In this document: positions 9,677 through 18,228 of the stretch, piece by piece | How positions within the stretch are numbered: position 1 is the first letter of the stretch | How the letters are laid out: every line of letters begins with the position of its first letter | Source of the DNA: an uncultured Thermoguttaceae bacterium | Lineage (GTDB): Bacteria; Planctomycetota; Planctomycetia; Pirellulales; Thermoguttaceae | Length of the DNA: 64,000 nt | Reading direction: 5' to 3' | NCBI GenBank assembly: GCA_938042245.1 | Contig: CALIRO010000042.1 | Location: 1-64,000 of the forward strand | The notes under the pieces: model-generated | Seen by the model: only the letters and a program-made list of their open reading frames with translations | Databases searched by the model: none | Told to the model about the DNA's origin: nothing | Position numbers and translations under genes: made by a program

Positions 9677-11101
9677 CTACTGTTGCACCTGACATTGCGG
9701 CATGGCTTTGCGGAAGTTGGCAATGCCTTCCGAGGTTACTTTCGTGCCTTGGACGAAGAGGTGGCGAAGTTTTTTGGCCTCTTTGAGATGCGGCAACCCC
9801 GCATCGGTAATTTGGGTATTCATTAGCCAGAGGGAGACCAAGTTAGGCATTTTGGCCAGCTCGGCCAACCCGGCATCGGTAATCTGGGTGCCGTTGAGCA
9901 TGAGGGACTGAATTTGGGAGGCTTCGGCCAGCGTGCGTGCCCCATCGTCATTCAACTGCGTGCCGTTAAGCACCAGATGGGTCAGGTTGGCGGCGCCATG
10001 AAGCCCCTGAAAGCCAGTGCCCCGAATCGAACTGCCGCTCAGGTCTAGATTTCGGAGATTTTTACATTTGCCCAGATGGACCAAATGCTCGTCGAGCAGT
10101 TTGGTTTTTTGCAGGTTCAGTTGCATTAGCTGGGGCAGTTCCGCCAGATGGACCAGGCCAACCCCTTGGACCCCCGTCTCGTTAAGCATCAGATGCATCA
10201 GACTGGGAAAGCGTTTTAGATATTCCAAGGCGGCGTCGGTAATCGGCGTGCGATTGAGGTTTACCATCCGAAGGTTGGGCAAGTCTTTCAGCTGGGCCAA
10301 GCCAGCCTCCGGAAACTGACAGTCTTCTAAGACGAGGCTGGAAAGTCGATCTCGTCCGGAGATATATTGGAAGGCTTCCGGTTGGAGTTGAAGATTGCGC
10401 AGGGTCAACGTTGCTAATTGAGGGCATTTTTGGAGCAGTTTGAGTCCTGGGCCTCGCACCGGGCAATTGCTAATATGCAGATGCACCAGGGTGGGCATTT
10501 CCTCCAACGACGCCAAACCCGCATCCCCCACCGGCGCATTGTCGAGCTGAAGACTTTGCAAGCCGATCAATTCCCGGAGCAACGAAAGATCGTCCCCGCC
10601 TCTCCAGCCAGGACCGATCTGCAGCAGATGCACCACTTGCCCATTGTGGTGGACTACGGCTCCGAGCTGCTGAAGTCGGCCGATCAGCCGCTGATAAACC
10701 CAGCTTCTGTGCCAGCCGAGGGCGGTCTGCGCACGCCAAACCGCCGATGGATTGGCCGATGCAGCTATCTGTTTTAAAGCCGACACCGCGTCGGATTCCA
10801 ATTTAGGATCTTCGGAGAAGGCGAATTGCATGAGCAGTTGGATGGCCCGGCTGGTAACTTCCAGATTACCTTTTTGGGCCGCTTCAACCAAAAGGGGAAT
10901 GGCCGCTCCCTTGGCCTCCGATAACTGCTGCATGGCCCGCTGGCGCAGCTCAAACTGATCGCTGCTTAACTGGCCGATCCACTGAGCCAAGGGAATATTC
11001 GGCTGGCCGGCCGGCTCGGAACCACCGCCCGCTTCCGCCCCTTGCACCAGCACTCCCATGGCCCACCACAGACCAACACCAATCCCTACCAAGAGCTTCA
11101 T
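9677..11101 (-). CDS. Secreted leucine-rich-repeat protein
   Basis: 474 residues. A signal peptide covers about 1-23 (cleavage near QGAEA). A helical HEAT-like region at 35-130 (QLSSDQFELRQRAMQQLSEA) is followed by about ten LRRs of the 'TDAGL..L..L..L' type, e.g. QITDAGLAELAKMPNLVSLW and PITDAALEYLKRFPSLMHLM. This cysteine-poor LRR form is common in planctomycete secreted proteins. The ATG at 11101 follows AAGGA. Likely role: binding a surface or periplasmic partner; no enzyme motif is present. Confidence 0.88.
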   Translation of the reverse strand: MKLLVGIGVGLWWAMGVLVQGAEAGGGSEPAGQPNIPLAQWIGQLSSDQFELRQRAMQQLSEAKGAAIPLLVEAAQKGNLEVTSRAIQLLMQFAFSEDPKLESDAVSALKQIAASANPSAVWRAQTALGWHRSWVYQRLIGRLQQLGAVVHHNGQVVHLLQIGPGWRGGDDLSLLRELIGLQSLQLDNAPVGDAGLASLEEMPTLVHLHISNCPVRGPGLKLLQKCPQLATLTLRNLQLQPEAFQYISGRDRLSSLVLEDCQFPEAGLAQLKDLPNLRMVNLNRTPITDAALEYLKRFPSLMHLMLNETGVQGVGLVHLAELPQLMQLNLQKTKLLDEHLVHLGKCKNLRNLDLSGSSIRGTGFQGLHGAANLTHLVLNGTQLNDDGARTLAEASQIQSLMLNGTQITDAGLAELAKMPNLVSLWLMNTQITDAGLPHLKEAKKLRHLFVQGTKVTSEGIANFRKAMPQCQVQQ

Positions 11102-11577
11102 AGCTGTTCCTTTGGCTGGATTTGGGAGAGCCCAACCCGGTTGGCCCTACTAAGCCCTTCATTTTTTATTCTCTTTCCCGATCCAGTGCTTCGCAAGTAT
11201 TGGCCCTAGGCTTTACTGCCTTGAAATGAGACGACCCCAAAATGGGCTTTCTATTTTCCTCCTTCTCCAGAGGGAGAGTCTGCTGCTTTATAGACTCCTT
11301 TTACCACTGGAACTGAAACCCTCTGGGAACCCTTGTAAGAAAGGAAAATCCATTTTAGACTAATCTTTTTAGTTCTGGGAAAGAAGAGCCTAGGAGTTCG
11401 GAGAGCTGGCACCTTAGATGCAATTTTTCTACTTTTGGGGGGCATGTCTCCTACCACAAAGAGCTTTAGGAGAACCACGGTGTTTCATTTCGGATGGTTG
11501 GAACTTAGTTGATTTAGATAAGTTAGGTAAAATTTGTTTGGATAACGTCTTCGGATCAAACTGTTCCAGGATGTGCC
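11102..11577. other. Intergenic region
   Basis: Upstream of both the minus-strand LRR gene and the plus-strand 49-residue zinc-ribbon gene. A 65-75 codon open frame on the minus strand (11251-11478) is basic but has no recognisable family and no convincing ribosome-binding site, so it is not called. Confidence 0.45.
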
Positions 11578-11727
11578 ATGAGAACTAGACCACGCACCAA
11601 ATATGTCCGAAAGCTCAAGAATCGGCGATGTCCGCGATGTGGGGCCAAACTCCACCCGGCTCGAAAACGCTGTAAACGCTGTGCCGCCCTGACGCCCCGG
11701 CCAAAAAAGAGCATAAAGAAGCATTGA
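11578..11727 (+). CDS. 49-residue basic zinc-ribbon protein
   Basis: A very short gene starting at ATG 11578 (AGGA at 11568-11571 gives a plausible ribosome-binding site) and ending at TGA 11725-11727. The product has four cysteines in two CxxC knuckles, C18-C21 (CPRCG) and C32-C35 (CKRC), 10 residues apart. Lys and Arg make up more than a third of the residues, with a highly basic N-terminus (RTRPRTKYVRKLKNRR) and C-terminus. This looks like a nucleic-acid-binding zinc ribbon similar in build to small ribosomal proteins such as bL32, but it is not one I recognise. It stands alone with spacious flanks. The orderly cysteine spacing and clean frame make chance unlikely. Confidence 0.7.
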   Translation: MRTRPRTKYVRKLKNRRCPRCGAKLHPARKRCKRCAALTPRPKKSIKKH

Positions 11728-12160
11728 GGAGAGTATAAAAAAATTGCAGCTCTTGATCCTATTTCCTAACAGAAAAGCCTCTCAGGCCTCTGCCTTGGGG
11801 GAGCACTGTCTGGCATAGAGTGCGGGGATTAGCTCTATTGAAAAGGTTCTTCGGCGGGGGATTGTGCCCCCTAATGGTCGGCATTTTCTCACTTTTGCCA
11901 AGTTTGGCCTTCCTACGGGAGAAGGTTTCCCCACAGCATTCCGGAGCCAAGTGTGGAGCGAGTTCTAACAATTCAGGAAAAATAAGCAATTCAGGTAAAA
12001 TAAAAAGGGGCTTCTCTAGATGGCATCCTCAGAGAGGCCTTATTTAAGACGGCCCGGAAGTAAAGGTTGGTTGCCTACTGATCAAGCTCCGCTAAAAATC
12101 TTGGGATAACCGAGTGGGCACGAAGATTTGCCTGTTGGGCCTCCTACTAAGGGGGAAAAG
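11728..12160. other. Intergenic region
   Basis: No gene seen. A short direct repeat, CAATTCAGG followed by an A-rich run ending AAAATAA, occurs twice at about 11970-12002. Just downstream at about 12005-12046 is an imperfect stem (GGGGCTTCTCT / AGAGAGGCCTT). These could be a terminator for the zinc-ribbon gene or leader structure for the protease gene. Confidence 0.4.
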
Positions 12161-14137
12161 ATGCCCATTTTTGCTCAATGCCCTTTATGTGGGGTTCGGT
12201 TTAAGGCTGCCGAACGCTATGCTGGCAAACGGGTAAAATGTCCCGGCTGCAAGGAGGTTATCCAGATTCCTATTTCGGATGAGAATCTAAGCGAAGCGAC
12301 CACCACCAGCGGACAAACCTACTGTCCCCCAAAAGCACCTGTTTCCCCCCTGGCTGAGCCGAGCGGAAGCACTCTTGCACCTCCGTCAGAAAAGGCTCCT
12401 GAAAATGCTTTGGCCGCCCAGCAGGCGCCTGTGCTGGGAGCGGAGTTTTTAGGAGATATTCAGGCAGCAACGGATGAGGCCACCTCCCTTACCTTGCCCA
12501 GCCAATCCAAAACTTCCTTCGTGCCCGGCCAATCCAAAACCGCCTCCTCGGGCCTGGCAGGAGTGCCGATCTGGGGATGGATCGTGGTGGCTTCGGCGCT
12601 GAGCGGGTTGGTGGGGGGACTAGTGGTCTATGGCAGTTTGCGATTATCCGGTTCTGCTCCGGCAGGCCGATCCGCTCCTGCCCAGGCCGAACGGTCAAAA
12701 TCTTCCGGGAAATCTGCTTCGTCTTCCCAAAAACAGTTGTCGGCTTCAGGACCAGACGGCTCGTTGGGCTTGAGCAGTCCCTGGGCAGCAGGGTCCCAGA
12801 GGCCCTCCACCAAAACCGTCAAATCCGTCCGGGAAATCCTGGATGCGGTCGTCAAACTGCAGATGCCGATCGAACCGGGGAAAACGAGTATCGGGGCAGG
12901 CTTTTTGATCGATCCCCGGGGCTGGGTGGCCACCAATTATCACGTGATTCGGCAAGCCACATCGGCTACGCGCGTTCGGCTTTTCGACGGCACAGAGTGC
13001 AAGGTGGCTGGCATTCTGGCCCAGGAACCGAGTATGGATTTGGCCGTCTTGAAACTGGCCGATCCTCCGCCTCGCCTTACCGTGCTGGACATCAGCTTCT
13101 CCGGGGAGCCGGAAGTGGGCGAAGAGATCCAGATCTGCGGTCATCCGCACAATTTGCAATTTACCTTCGACAAAGGCACTGTAGGGCGGTTGGTAACCAC
13201 TCTGGAAATGTTAAAAGAACGGGGCAATCCGCTGTTGCTCCAGATGAAGGCTCCGATGGACATGATCTGGATTCAGCATAGCGCCCGGATTGCTCCGGGC
13301 AACAGCGGGGGCCCGGTACTCAATCAAAAAGGACAAGTGGTAGGTGTAAATTCATTTGTTAATGAACTTTCGTTTGGATATGCGGTGCCGGTCCGCTATT
13401 TGCGGGGGTTGGTGGCCTTATGTGACGAGGCCAACATTACCCCTCTGCCGGACCAACCGGCTTCCCCAACGCCCCCAAAACCGCAAGCAAAGCAGCCGCC
13501 TTCAGAACCTAAACAACCCCCTTCTGCCCAACCGCCTACAGAAGAACCCACCCCCCCAGCCCCTTCTCCACCGCCGTTGTCAGCACGCTTATGGCCTTCC
13601 CCCGAAGAGCTTCAAAAGCTCTATGATGCCTGCTGCCAGTTCTATTGGAAGCCGCAAACTCCAGAACAATATCGGGATCTGGAAACCTTCGCTCGAGCCG
13701 TAACCATGCTTAAGCATGCCCGGGCCCATCCGGAACCCGCTCCAGGCGTGGCCAAAGAAGCTCTGGCCGCCTGCGCAGAAAAAGCCGACCAACTGGTGGC
13801 CGAACTCCAAAAATCTCCATGGACAAAAGATCATTGGCAGAAGATCCACGCCCTGGCCGCCGATCAACTCCAAGACGCTCAAGGCGTTCTTCTCCACGGT
13901 AGCGTGATGATGAACGCTGAACAACTCTCTGGCCCCCAGCCAGCTCTGCTTTTCGCCCCCGAAGGAATCGAGCGAAAACTGCTCCTCTTCGTCCGCCAAG
14001 ACCATGCGAAGCTGCCCATCTCCACCAAGCTATGGTTTATCGGGAGAATAATCGGCACTGCCCAACTCAGTAACAACCAAGGCCAATCCGAGACCTGCCC
14101 ATTAGTCCAAGTGGCCTATCTGTTCAAGGAAGAGTAA
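12161..14137 (+). CDS. Zinc-ribbon, membrane-anchored trypsin-like serine protease
   Basis: 658 residues from ATG 12161, which follows AAGGGGGAAAAG; an upstream TTG is less likely. Order: an MJ0042-type zinc ribbon (7-32, CPLC and CPGC knuckles), a Pro/Ser-rich linker, one membrane helix (about 133-155), another linker, then a chymotrypsin/HtrA-like domain. The triad is visible as His in NYHVI (about 260), Asp in SMDLAVLKL (about 293) and Ser in PGNSGGPVLN (about 381). No PDZ domain follows; instead there is a Pro-rich spacer and an unfamiliar helical-plus-beta C-terminal domain of about 180 residues. The zinc ribbon would be cytoplasmic and the protease periplasmic. Substrate unknown. Confidence 0.88.
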   Translation: MPIFAQCPLCGVRFKAAERYAGKRVKCPGCKEVIQIPISDENLSEATTTSGQTYCPPKAPVSPLAEPSGSTLAPPSEKAPENALAAQQAPVLGAEFLGDIQAATDEATSLTLPSQSKTSFVPGQSKTASSGLAGVPIWGWIVVASALSGLVGGLVVYGSLRLSGSAPAGRSAPAQAERSKSSGKSASSSQKQLSASGPDGSLGLSSPWAAGSQRPSTKTVKSVREILDAVVKLQMPIEPGKTSIGAGFLIDPRGWVATNYHVIRQATSATRVRLFDGTECKVAGILAQEPSMDLAVLKLADPPPRLTVLDISFSGEPEVGEEIQICGHPHNLQFTFDKGTVGRLVTTLEMLKERGNPLLLQMKAPMDMIWIQHSARIAPGNSGGPVLNQKGQVVGVNSFVNELSFGYAVPVRYLRGLVALCDEANITPLPDQPASPTPPKPQAKQPPSEPKQPPSAQPPTEEPTPPAPSPPPLSARLWPSPEELQKLYDACCQFYWKPQTPEQYRDLETFARAVTMLKHARAHPEPAPGVAKEALAACAEKADQLVAELQKSPWTKDHWQKIHALAADQLQDAQGVLLHGSVMMNAEQLSGPQPALLFAPEGIERKLLLFVRQDHAKLPISTKLWFIGRIIGTAQLSNNQGQSETCPLVQVAYLFKEE

Positions 14138-14177
14138 AACGTATACGCTCGAAAGATGGTTTTTCGTTGAGACACTC

Positions 14178-14192
14178 GGGGGGTTTTCCCCC
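14178..14192. terminator. Possible bidirectional hairpin between convergent genes
   Basis: GGGGGG, TTTT, CCCCC forms a short GC stem in the gap between the plus-strand protease gene and the minus-strand DUF1559 gene. There is no strong T-run after it on either strand, so it is only a weak terminator candidate. Confidence 0.25.
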
Positions 14193-14254
14193 AACAACGT
14201 ATCCCGGACCCTGGCAGAACAGGTTTACCTACGACAGGAGGGATGGCAGGGGCT

Positions 14255-15253
14255 TTAGTACTTACTGGCGTCGAGGGCTTGGCCATCCCGGCGGTGAGCT
14301 AGATAAACAAAAGTCTGCGGATCAATCGAATAGCTAATCGTCCGCACCGACCCGTCGCAAAAGACAAAATGCAACCCTGCCGCATGCGCACTGCCAAAAC
14401 GATAAGAATCTGCTGTTCCGGGTCGGTCCTGCATGGGCAGTTTACTGGCGGCCGGATTAGCCGGGTCATAATACGCCACCCGGGCAGTATCATTGTCGTT
14501 ACCGGCATACATGCTTTCGTTGTCGCCGCCGTCGCCGCCGGTCTGGTAGTGGTCCGGATTTAAGTATTTCTCGCCGGCGAGCAACGTGTTACTAGAGCCG
14601 TCTTTGATGTCGGCCATGGTAATCTCACTGCATTGATGGGCAATGCCGTTGCGGTCGATGGTGGCCGTCTGGGCCCAGGTGATTCCAGCTGCCAGATCCG
14701 CCGGTCCTTTTCTGTGTTCGACCCAGGAATCCACCCCCGCATTGACGGCATAATCGCTTCGGGCAATCTGGAGGCTGCGGGCGTCATCGACGTTGACCCA
14801 ATTCAGATCATACCAGTCGGCTCGTACCGGCCAGGCGGCTGCGCGCCGACGGCTCGGACAAGTAAAGACCCCCAGCGGCGTCGAAACCATCGTCCGGTTG
14901 AGCACCCTCTTTTCGGAAAAACTTTTGCCTTGGCCGATGCTGTACAGGGCCTGTTGTTCGAGGTAGGGCAGGATATGGTAGATCCAGCCGCCCGGTTGCC
15001 GTCGGCCAACGCCTTGGTCCGGATCGCCCACCCAACCCCAGCCCCAACCGTTGCTGGGAAAGATGCCGTGGGCATTTTCATGGTTCAAGCAGGCAAGGCC
15101 GATCTGTTTGAGATTGTTTTGGCACTGCGTGCGCCGGGCCGCTTCCCGGGCCGATTGCACCGCCGGTAAAAGCAGCGCAATCAAAATCCCAATAATCGTA
15201 ATAACCACCAAAAGTTCTACCAGGGTGAACCCCCACCGACGCGGGACGCTCAT
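14255..15253 (-). CDS. DUF1559 protein with type II pseudopilin N-terminus
   Basis: 332 residues from ATG 15253, preceded by AAGGAG; the frame extends further upstream without support. The N-terminus has a short basic leader and the prepilin site WGFTLVELLVVITIIG, then a hydrophobic helix ending in LLLPAVQSAREAARRTQC. The DUF1559 signatures follow: NNLKQIGLACLNHEN near the start and an H-G..F.F.DGSV block near the end (AAGLHFVFCDGSVRTISYSI). Planctomycetes carry many such proteins; they are thought to be pseudopilin-like envelope proteins. It is a single-gene unit between convergent and unrelated neighbours. Confidence 0.93.
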   Translation of the reverse strand: MSVPRRWGFTLVELLVVITIIGILIALLLPAVQSAREAARRTQCQNNLKQIGLACLNHENAHGIFPSNGWGWGWVGDPDQGVGRRQPGGWIYHILPYLEQQALYSIGQGKSFSEKRVLNRTMVSTPLGVFTCPSRRRAAAWPVRADWYDLNWVNVDDARSLQIARSDYAVNAGVDSWVEHRKGPADLAAGITWAQTATIDRNGIAHQCSEITMADIKDGSSNTLLAGEKYLNPDHYQTGGDGGDNESMYAGNDNDTARVAYYDPANPAASKLPMQDRPGTADSYRFGSAHAAGLHFVFCDGSVRTISYSIDPQTFVYLAHRRDGQALDASKY

Positions 15254-15424
15254 CGGACAGCTCCTTTCCCAAGGAATAGGAGGTACCAAACTATCCGCAC
15301 CCCCCAAGATTTCGGCGCTTTCTCGGAACCCGAAACCATTCTAACCCAACAGAGGGGTTCCCGTCAAGAGAACGGCATCTGGAGGCCGGTTGTGTCCAGT
15401 CCCTTCCGTGGATGCTCTGGCGGC

Positions 15425-16978
15425 TTATGTCCATAGAGTCCGGTCGAGCATCCGGTATTGGATGGCTTCGCTCAGATGGTGAGGTTCGATGGCAGCCGAG
15501 CCGTCCAGATCGGCAATCGTCCGTGCCACCCGGAGCACCCGATCATGGGCTCGGGCCGACAGACCCAGCTCCTGCATGGCTGTTTTTAGCAGATTTCGGC
15601 CTTCTTCCGAGAGTCGGCAGTATTGGCGGATTTGCTTGGGCGTCATATCGGCATTGTAGCGGATTTTGGTCCCGGCGAAGCGTTGGGCCTGGACCTGCCG
15701 GGCGCCTACGACCTGCTGGCGCATTTCGGCGCTGGAAATGCCTGGCGGCCCATCGGCTAAATCCCGATAGGGCACGGCTGGCACGTCAATGTGGATGTCG
15801 ATCCGATCCACCAGCGGCCCGCTGATCTTGGACATATATCGCTCAATTTGGGGGATGGTGCAATGGCAGGGCCGACGCGGATCGTTCCGGTACCCACATG
15901 GACATGGATTCATCGCCGCAATCAACATAAAATTAGCCGGGAAGGTGGTGCTATTGAGCGCCCGGGCGATGGTTACCGTGCCGTCTTCTAAGGGCTGGCG
16001 CAAAAGTTCCAAGGTATGGCGGTTGAACTCCGGCAATTCGTCTAGGAAGAGGACTCCATTGTGGGCCAGGGAGATTTCGCCGGGTGCAGGCGGCGAACCG
16101 CCGCCCACCAGACCAGGATCGCTAATGGTATGATGCGGCGCCCGGAAGGGCCGGACAGCTAGCAGCGGCTGACCCGGCTTCAGCCGACCTAGAGCACTAT
16201 AGATGCGGGTGGTTTCGATCGACTCAGCCGGCGTAAGTTCCGGCAGGATCGTCGGCACCCGTTTGGCCAGCATGGTTTTGCCGGACCCGGGCGGGCCGAT
16301 CATGAGCAGATTGTGGCCGCCGGCTGCAGCCACGGTGATCGCCCGTTTGGCCATCTCCTGACCCCGTACCTCCGAAAAATCCACGTCATAAACAGCCAAT
16401 TGGCCAAACCACTCCTCCAGCCGGGAAGCCGTCGGTTCAATCTCCAATTGGCCGGTGAAAAAACCGACCGCCTGAGTGAGGCTCGAAACGGCAATCACCT
16501 CGATCTGTTCGACCACGGCAGCTTCGGCCGCACTAGCCTCCGGGACCACCAGGCCCCGAAGCCCTCGGCCAGAAGGATCCCTGAACTCAGCTGCTGCCAT
16601 CGCCATGGAAAGTGCGCCTTTGGTGGGCCGGGCAGCCCCGTCCAAGGCCAACTCGCCGACCACGGCATACTCCTGCAGCTTGTCCGAGGCAATCTGCCCA
16701 CTGCCCAAAAGGATCCCCAGGGCGATCGGCAAATCGAACGAGGCGGCATCTTTCGGTAGATCCGCCGGGGCCAGATTGATCACCACCCGATTCTGCGGCC
16801 GCTCAAACCCGCTGTTGACCAAGGCCCGCTCCACCCGATGCTGGCTTTCCCGCACCGCCGCCTCCGGCAAACCGACCAGCACCGTCTTCGGCACCCCAGC
16901 CGGCGATACATCCACCTCCACTTCCACCGGCACCGCCTCTATGCCCAGCAGCGAAAAGGTCTTCAGTTTGGCTAGCAT
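15425..16978 (-). CDS. comM: YifB/ComM family Mg-chelatase-like AAA+ ATPase
   Basis: 517 residues, matching the usual family length. Order: N-terminal ChlI/Lon-like fold (1-190, PKTVLVGLPEAAVRESQHRV), AAA+ core with Walker A GPPGSGKT (about 227-234) and Walker B VLFLDELPEF (about 305-314), a cysteine patch (CPCGYRNDPRRPCHC), and the C-terminal Mg-chelatase domain (ARTIADLDGSAAIEPHHLSE). ComM is a hexameric helicase that drives branch migration when DNA is taken up and integrated. The role is transferred from family members in competent bacteria; no competence genes are adjacent. Confidence 0.95.
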   Translation of the reverse strand: MLAKLKTFSLLGIEAVPVEVEVDVSPAGVPKTVLVGLPEAAVRESQHRVERALVNSGFERPQNRVVINLAPADLPKDAASFDLPIALGILLGSGQIASDKLQEYAVVGELALDGAARPTKGALSMAMAAAEFRDPSGRGLRGLVVPEASAAEAAVVEQIEVIAVSSLTQAVGFFTGQLEIEPTASRLEEWFGQLAVYDVDFSEVRGQEMAKRAITVAAAGGHNLLMIGPPGSGKTMLAKRVPTILPELTPAESIETTRIYSALGRLKPGQPLLAVRPFRAPHHTISDPGLVGGGSPPAPGEISLAHNGVLFLDELPEFNRHTLELLRQPLEDGTVTIARALNSTTFPANFMLIAAMNPCPCGYRNDPRRPCHCTIPQIERYMSKISGPLVDRIDIHIDVPAVPYRDLADGPPGISSAEMRQQVVGARQVQAQRFAGTKIRYNADMTPKQIRQYCRLSEEGRNLLKTAMQELGLSARAHDRVLRVARTIADLDGSAAIEPHHLSEAIQYRMLDRTLWT

Positions 16979-17436
16979 CGTTGCCCTTCAATCTCCAGAG
17001 CCGTTGCTGCTTCCTCCCCCAGAATAAACCTCTGGGGACCGGTAGCCGTTTCTTATTTTCTTCCGCCTGCGTTTTGCCTACAAGTCCCAGCAACACGGGT
17101 TTGGCTCGGCGTGCGTTCCTCCAAAGGCATCGGCGACCGAAAAGTGATTTTTTTGTTTATTATTCTTGAAGAAAACACCCCCTCCACAGAATAATGGGAA
17201 TATCAGGAGGGCGGCCAAGCAGCGCTTTGTTTTAGCTAGGGCGCTATCCGTGCGCGCCGAGGGCAGCTTACGAGCACAAAACAAGCAACGTAGAGAAGCT
17301 GGAAAACCTATTTCCGAACCTTTTCCTTCTTCCGAACCGCCCTAAACGTGAAAAAATCCGACCAAGGACAAAAATTTCAGTTGATTCAGCGGTTATTCAG
17401 AGGTTCCAAGAAAATGTGGATACCATCCCCTAAACA
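16979..17436. other. Intergenic region left of the recombinase island
   Basis: About 460 bases with no convincing gene. It includes a T-rich patch near 17150-17165 and lies between comM (minus) and the 10-bp repeat array. A left attachment-site copy of the tRNA-Ala 3' end was looked for by eye and not seen. Confidence 0.4.
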
Positions 17437-17561
17437 CGTACCCCAATGTGCCCCAACGTACCCCAAAAAATCCCCAAAGGGGGGGTATAAAGAGCGTCGT
17501 TTGTCTTAAAAACCCCCCTTTTGAGGCAAAATTGGGGTACATTGGGGTACGTTGGGGTACA
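17437..17561. repeat. Nested inverted array of 10-bp repeats
   Basis: Three head-to-tail 10-bp units (CGTACCCCAA, TGTGCCCCAA, CGTACCCCAA at 17437-17466) face three inverted units (TTGGGGTACA, TTGGGGTACG, TTGGGGTACA at 17532-17561). Inside the 65-base centre is a second inverted repeat, AAAGGGGGG (17476-17484) with CCCCCCTTT (17513-17521). The unit length equals one DNA turn, so all units present the same face. This is what operator, iteron or recombinase arm-type arrays look like. It lies 30 bases before the start of the 148-residue zinc-ribbon gene and about 670 bases before the recombinase gene. Confidence 0.85.
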
Positions 17562-17591
17562 TTCCTACGGGGTGGTAGGGAGGAAAGTTTT

Positions 17592-18038
17592 ATGGCATTC
17601 CAAGCAATTGCCTTTCTGGAAAGCTTGTTTGCAGTCGACAGTCAACCGGCAAGGCAGTTGGACCTGGAAGGGTTCCGCCTAGATGTTCGGGGGGTGCTGG
17701 AAGAATTTGCTTCGGCAATGGGGGAGGATTTATTGGCCGTTTCCCGCATTCGGTGCTCCTGGCCGGATTGCCGATTTCCTGCAACGGTGCTGATTGCAAC
17801 CTGGCAGGAAAAAAACAGAGAGCGGATCCGGCTTTTGGTTTGGGGTTGCCCCCGGTGCGGGCGGCAGTACCAGCCCAAAATTCTCTCTCCAATCGACTGG
17901 GAAGCCCATGAACGGCTGGCAGGCTATCGGCCCCTTCCTGCTTTATCCGAACCCCCCGAAGAACACACTCCAGACCTAGAGGCAACCCCTATGCCCAGCA
18001 AGGCGAACACCCCCTCGGCGGCCCGATTGCTCTTTTGA
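17592..18038 (+). CDS. 148-residue zinc-ribbon protein of the recombinase island
   Basis: Starts at ATG 17592 after GGGAGGAAAG; the frame is open further upstream through the repeat array, but that part is not protein-like. The N-terminal 50 residues are probably helical (GFRLDVRGVLEEFASAMGED). The centre has a four-cysteine ribbon, C55/C60 and C86/C89 (CPRCGRQY), with beta-like sequence between. The C-terminal 40 residues are Pro-rich. The family is not recognised. It sits directly behind the 10-bp repeats and in front of the recombinase, so it could be the DNA-binding partner of either; this is inference from position only. Confidence 0.65.
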   Translation: MAFQAIAFLESLFAVDSQPARQLDLEGFRLDVRGVLEEFASAMGEDLLAVSRIRCSWPDCRFPATVLIATWQEKNRERIRLLVWGCPRCGRQYQPKILSPIDWEAHERLAGYRPLPALSEPPEEHTPDLEATPMPSKANTPSAARLLF

Positions 18039-18228
18039 GGCATAGCCCAGGGAGGCTTCCAGGAGACAGAAGCATTTTCATTAAGAAGATCGACAAAGGC
18101 AACAGAGAAAACCGACACCACTTTATCGGGGAAGATCGACCGATGTAGCACAGCGGCAGATCGACTTGCGCCTATGGACAATTGGCGGTAAGATACACAA
18201 AACCCCTGGAACCGATGGAGGATCCCTG

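Noticed and set aside
11251-11478. A basic 65-75 codon minus-strand frame near the LRR gene
   Set aside because: No family and no start signal; its basic composition alone is not enough.
17437-17561. CRISPR array
   Set aside because: Units are only 10 bp without spacers, the two halves are inverted, and no cas gene is present in the window.
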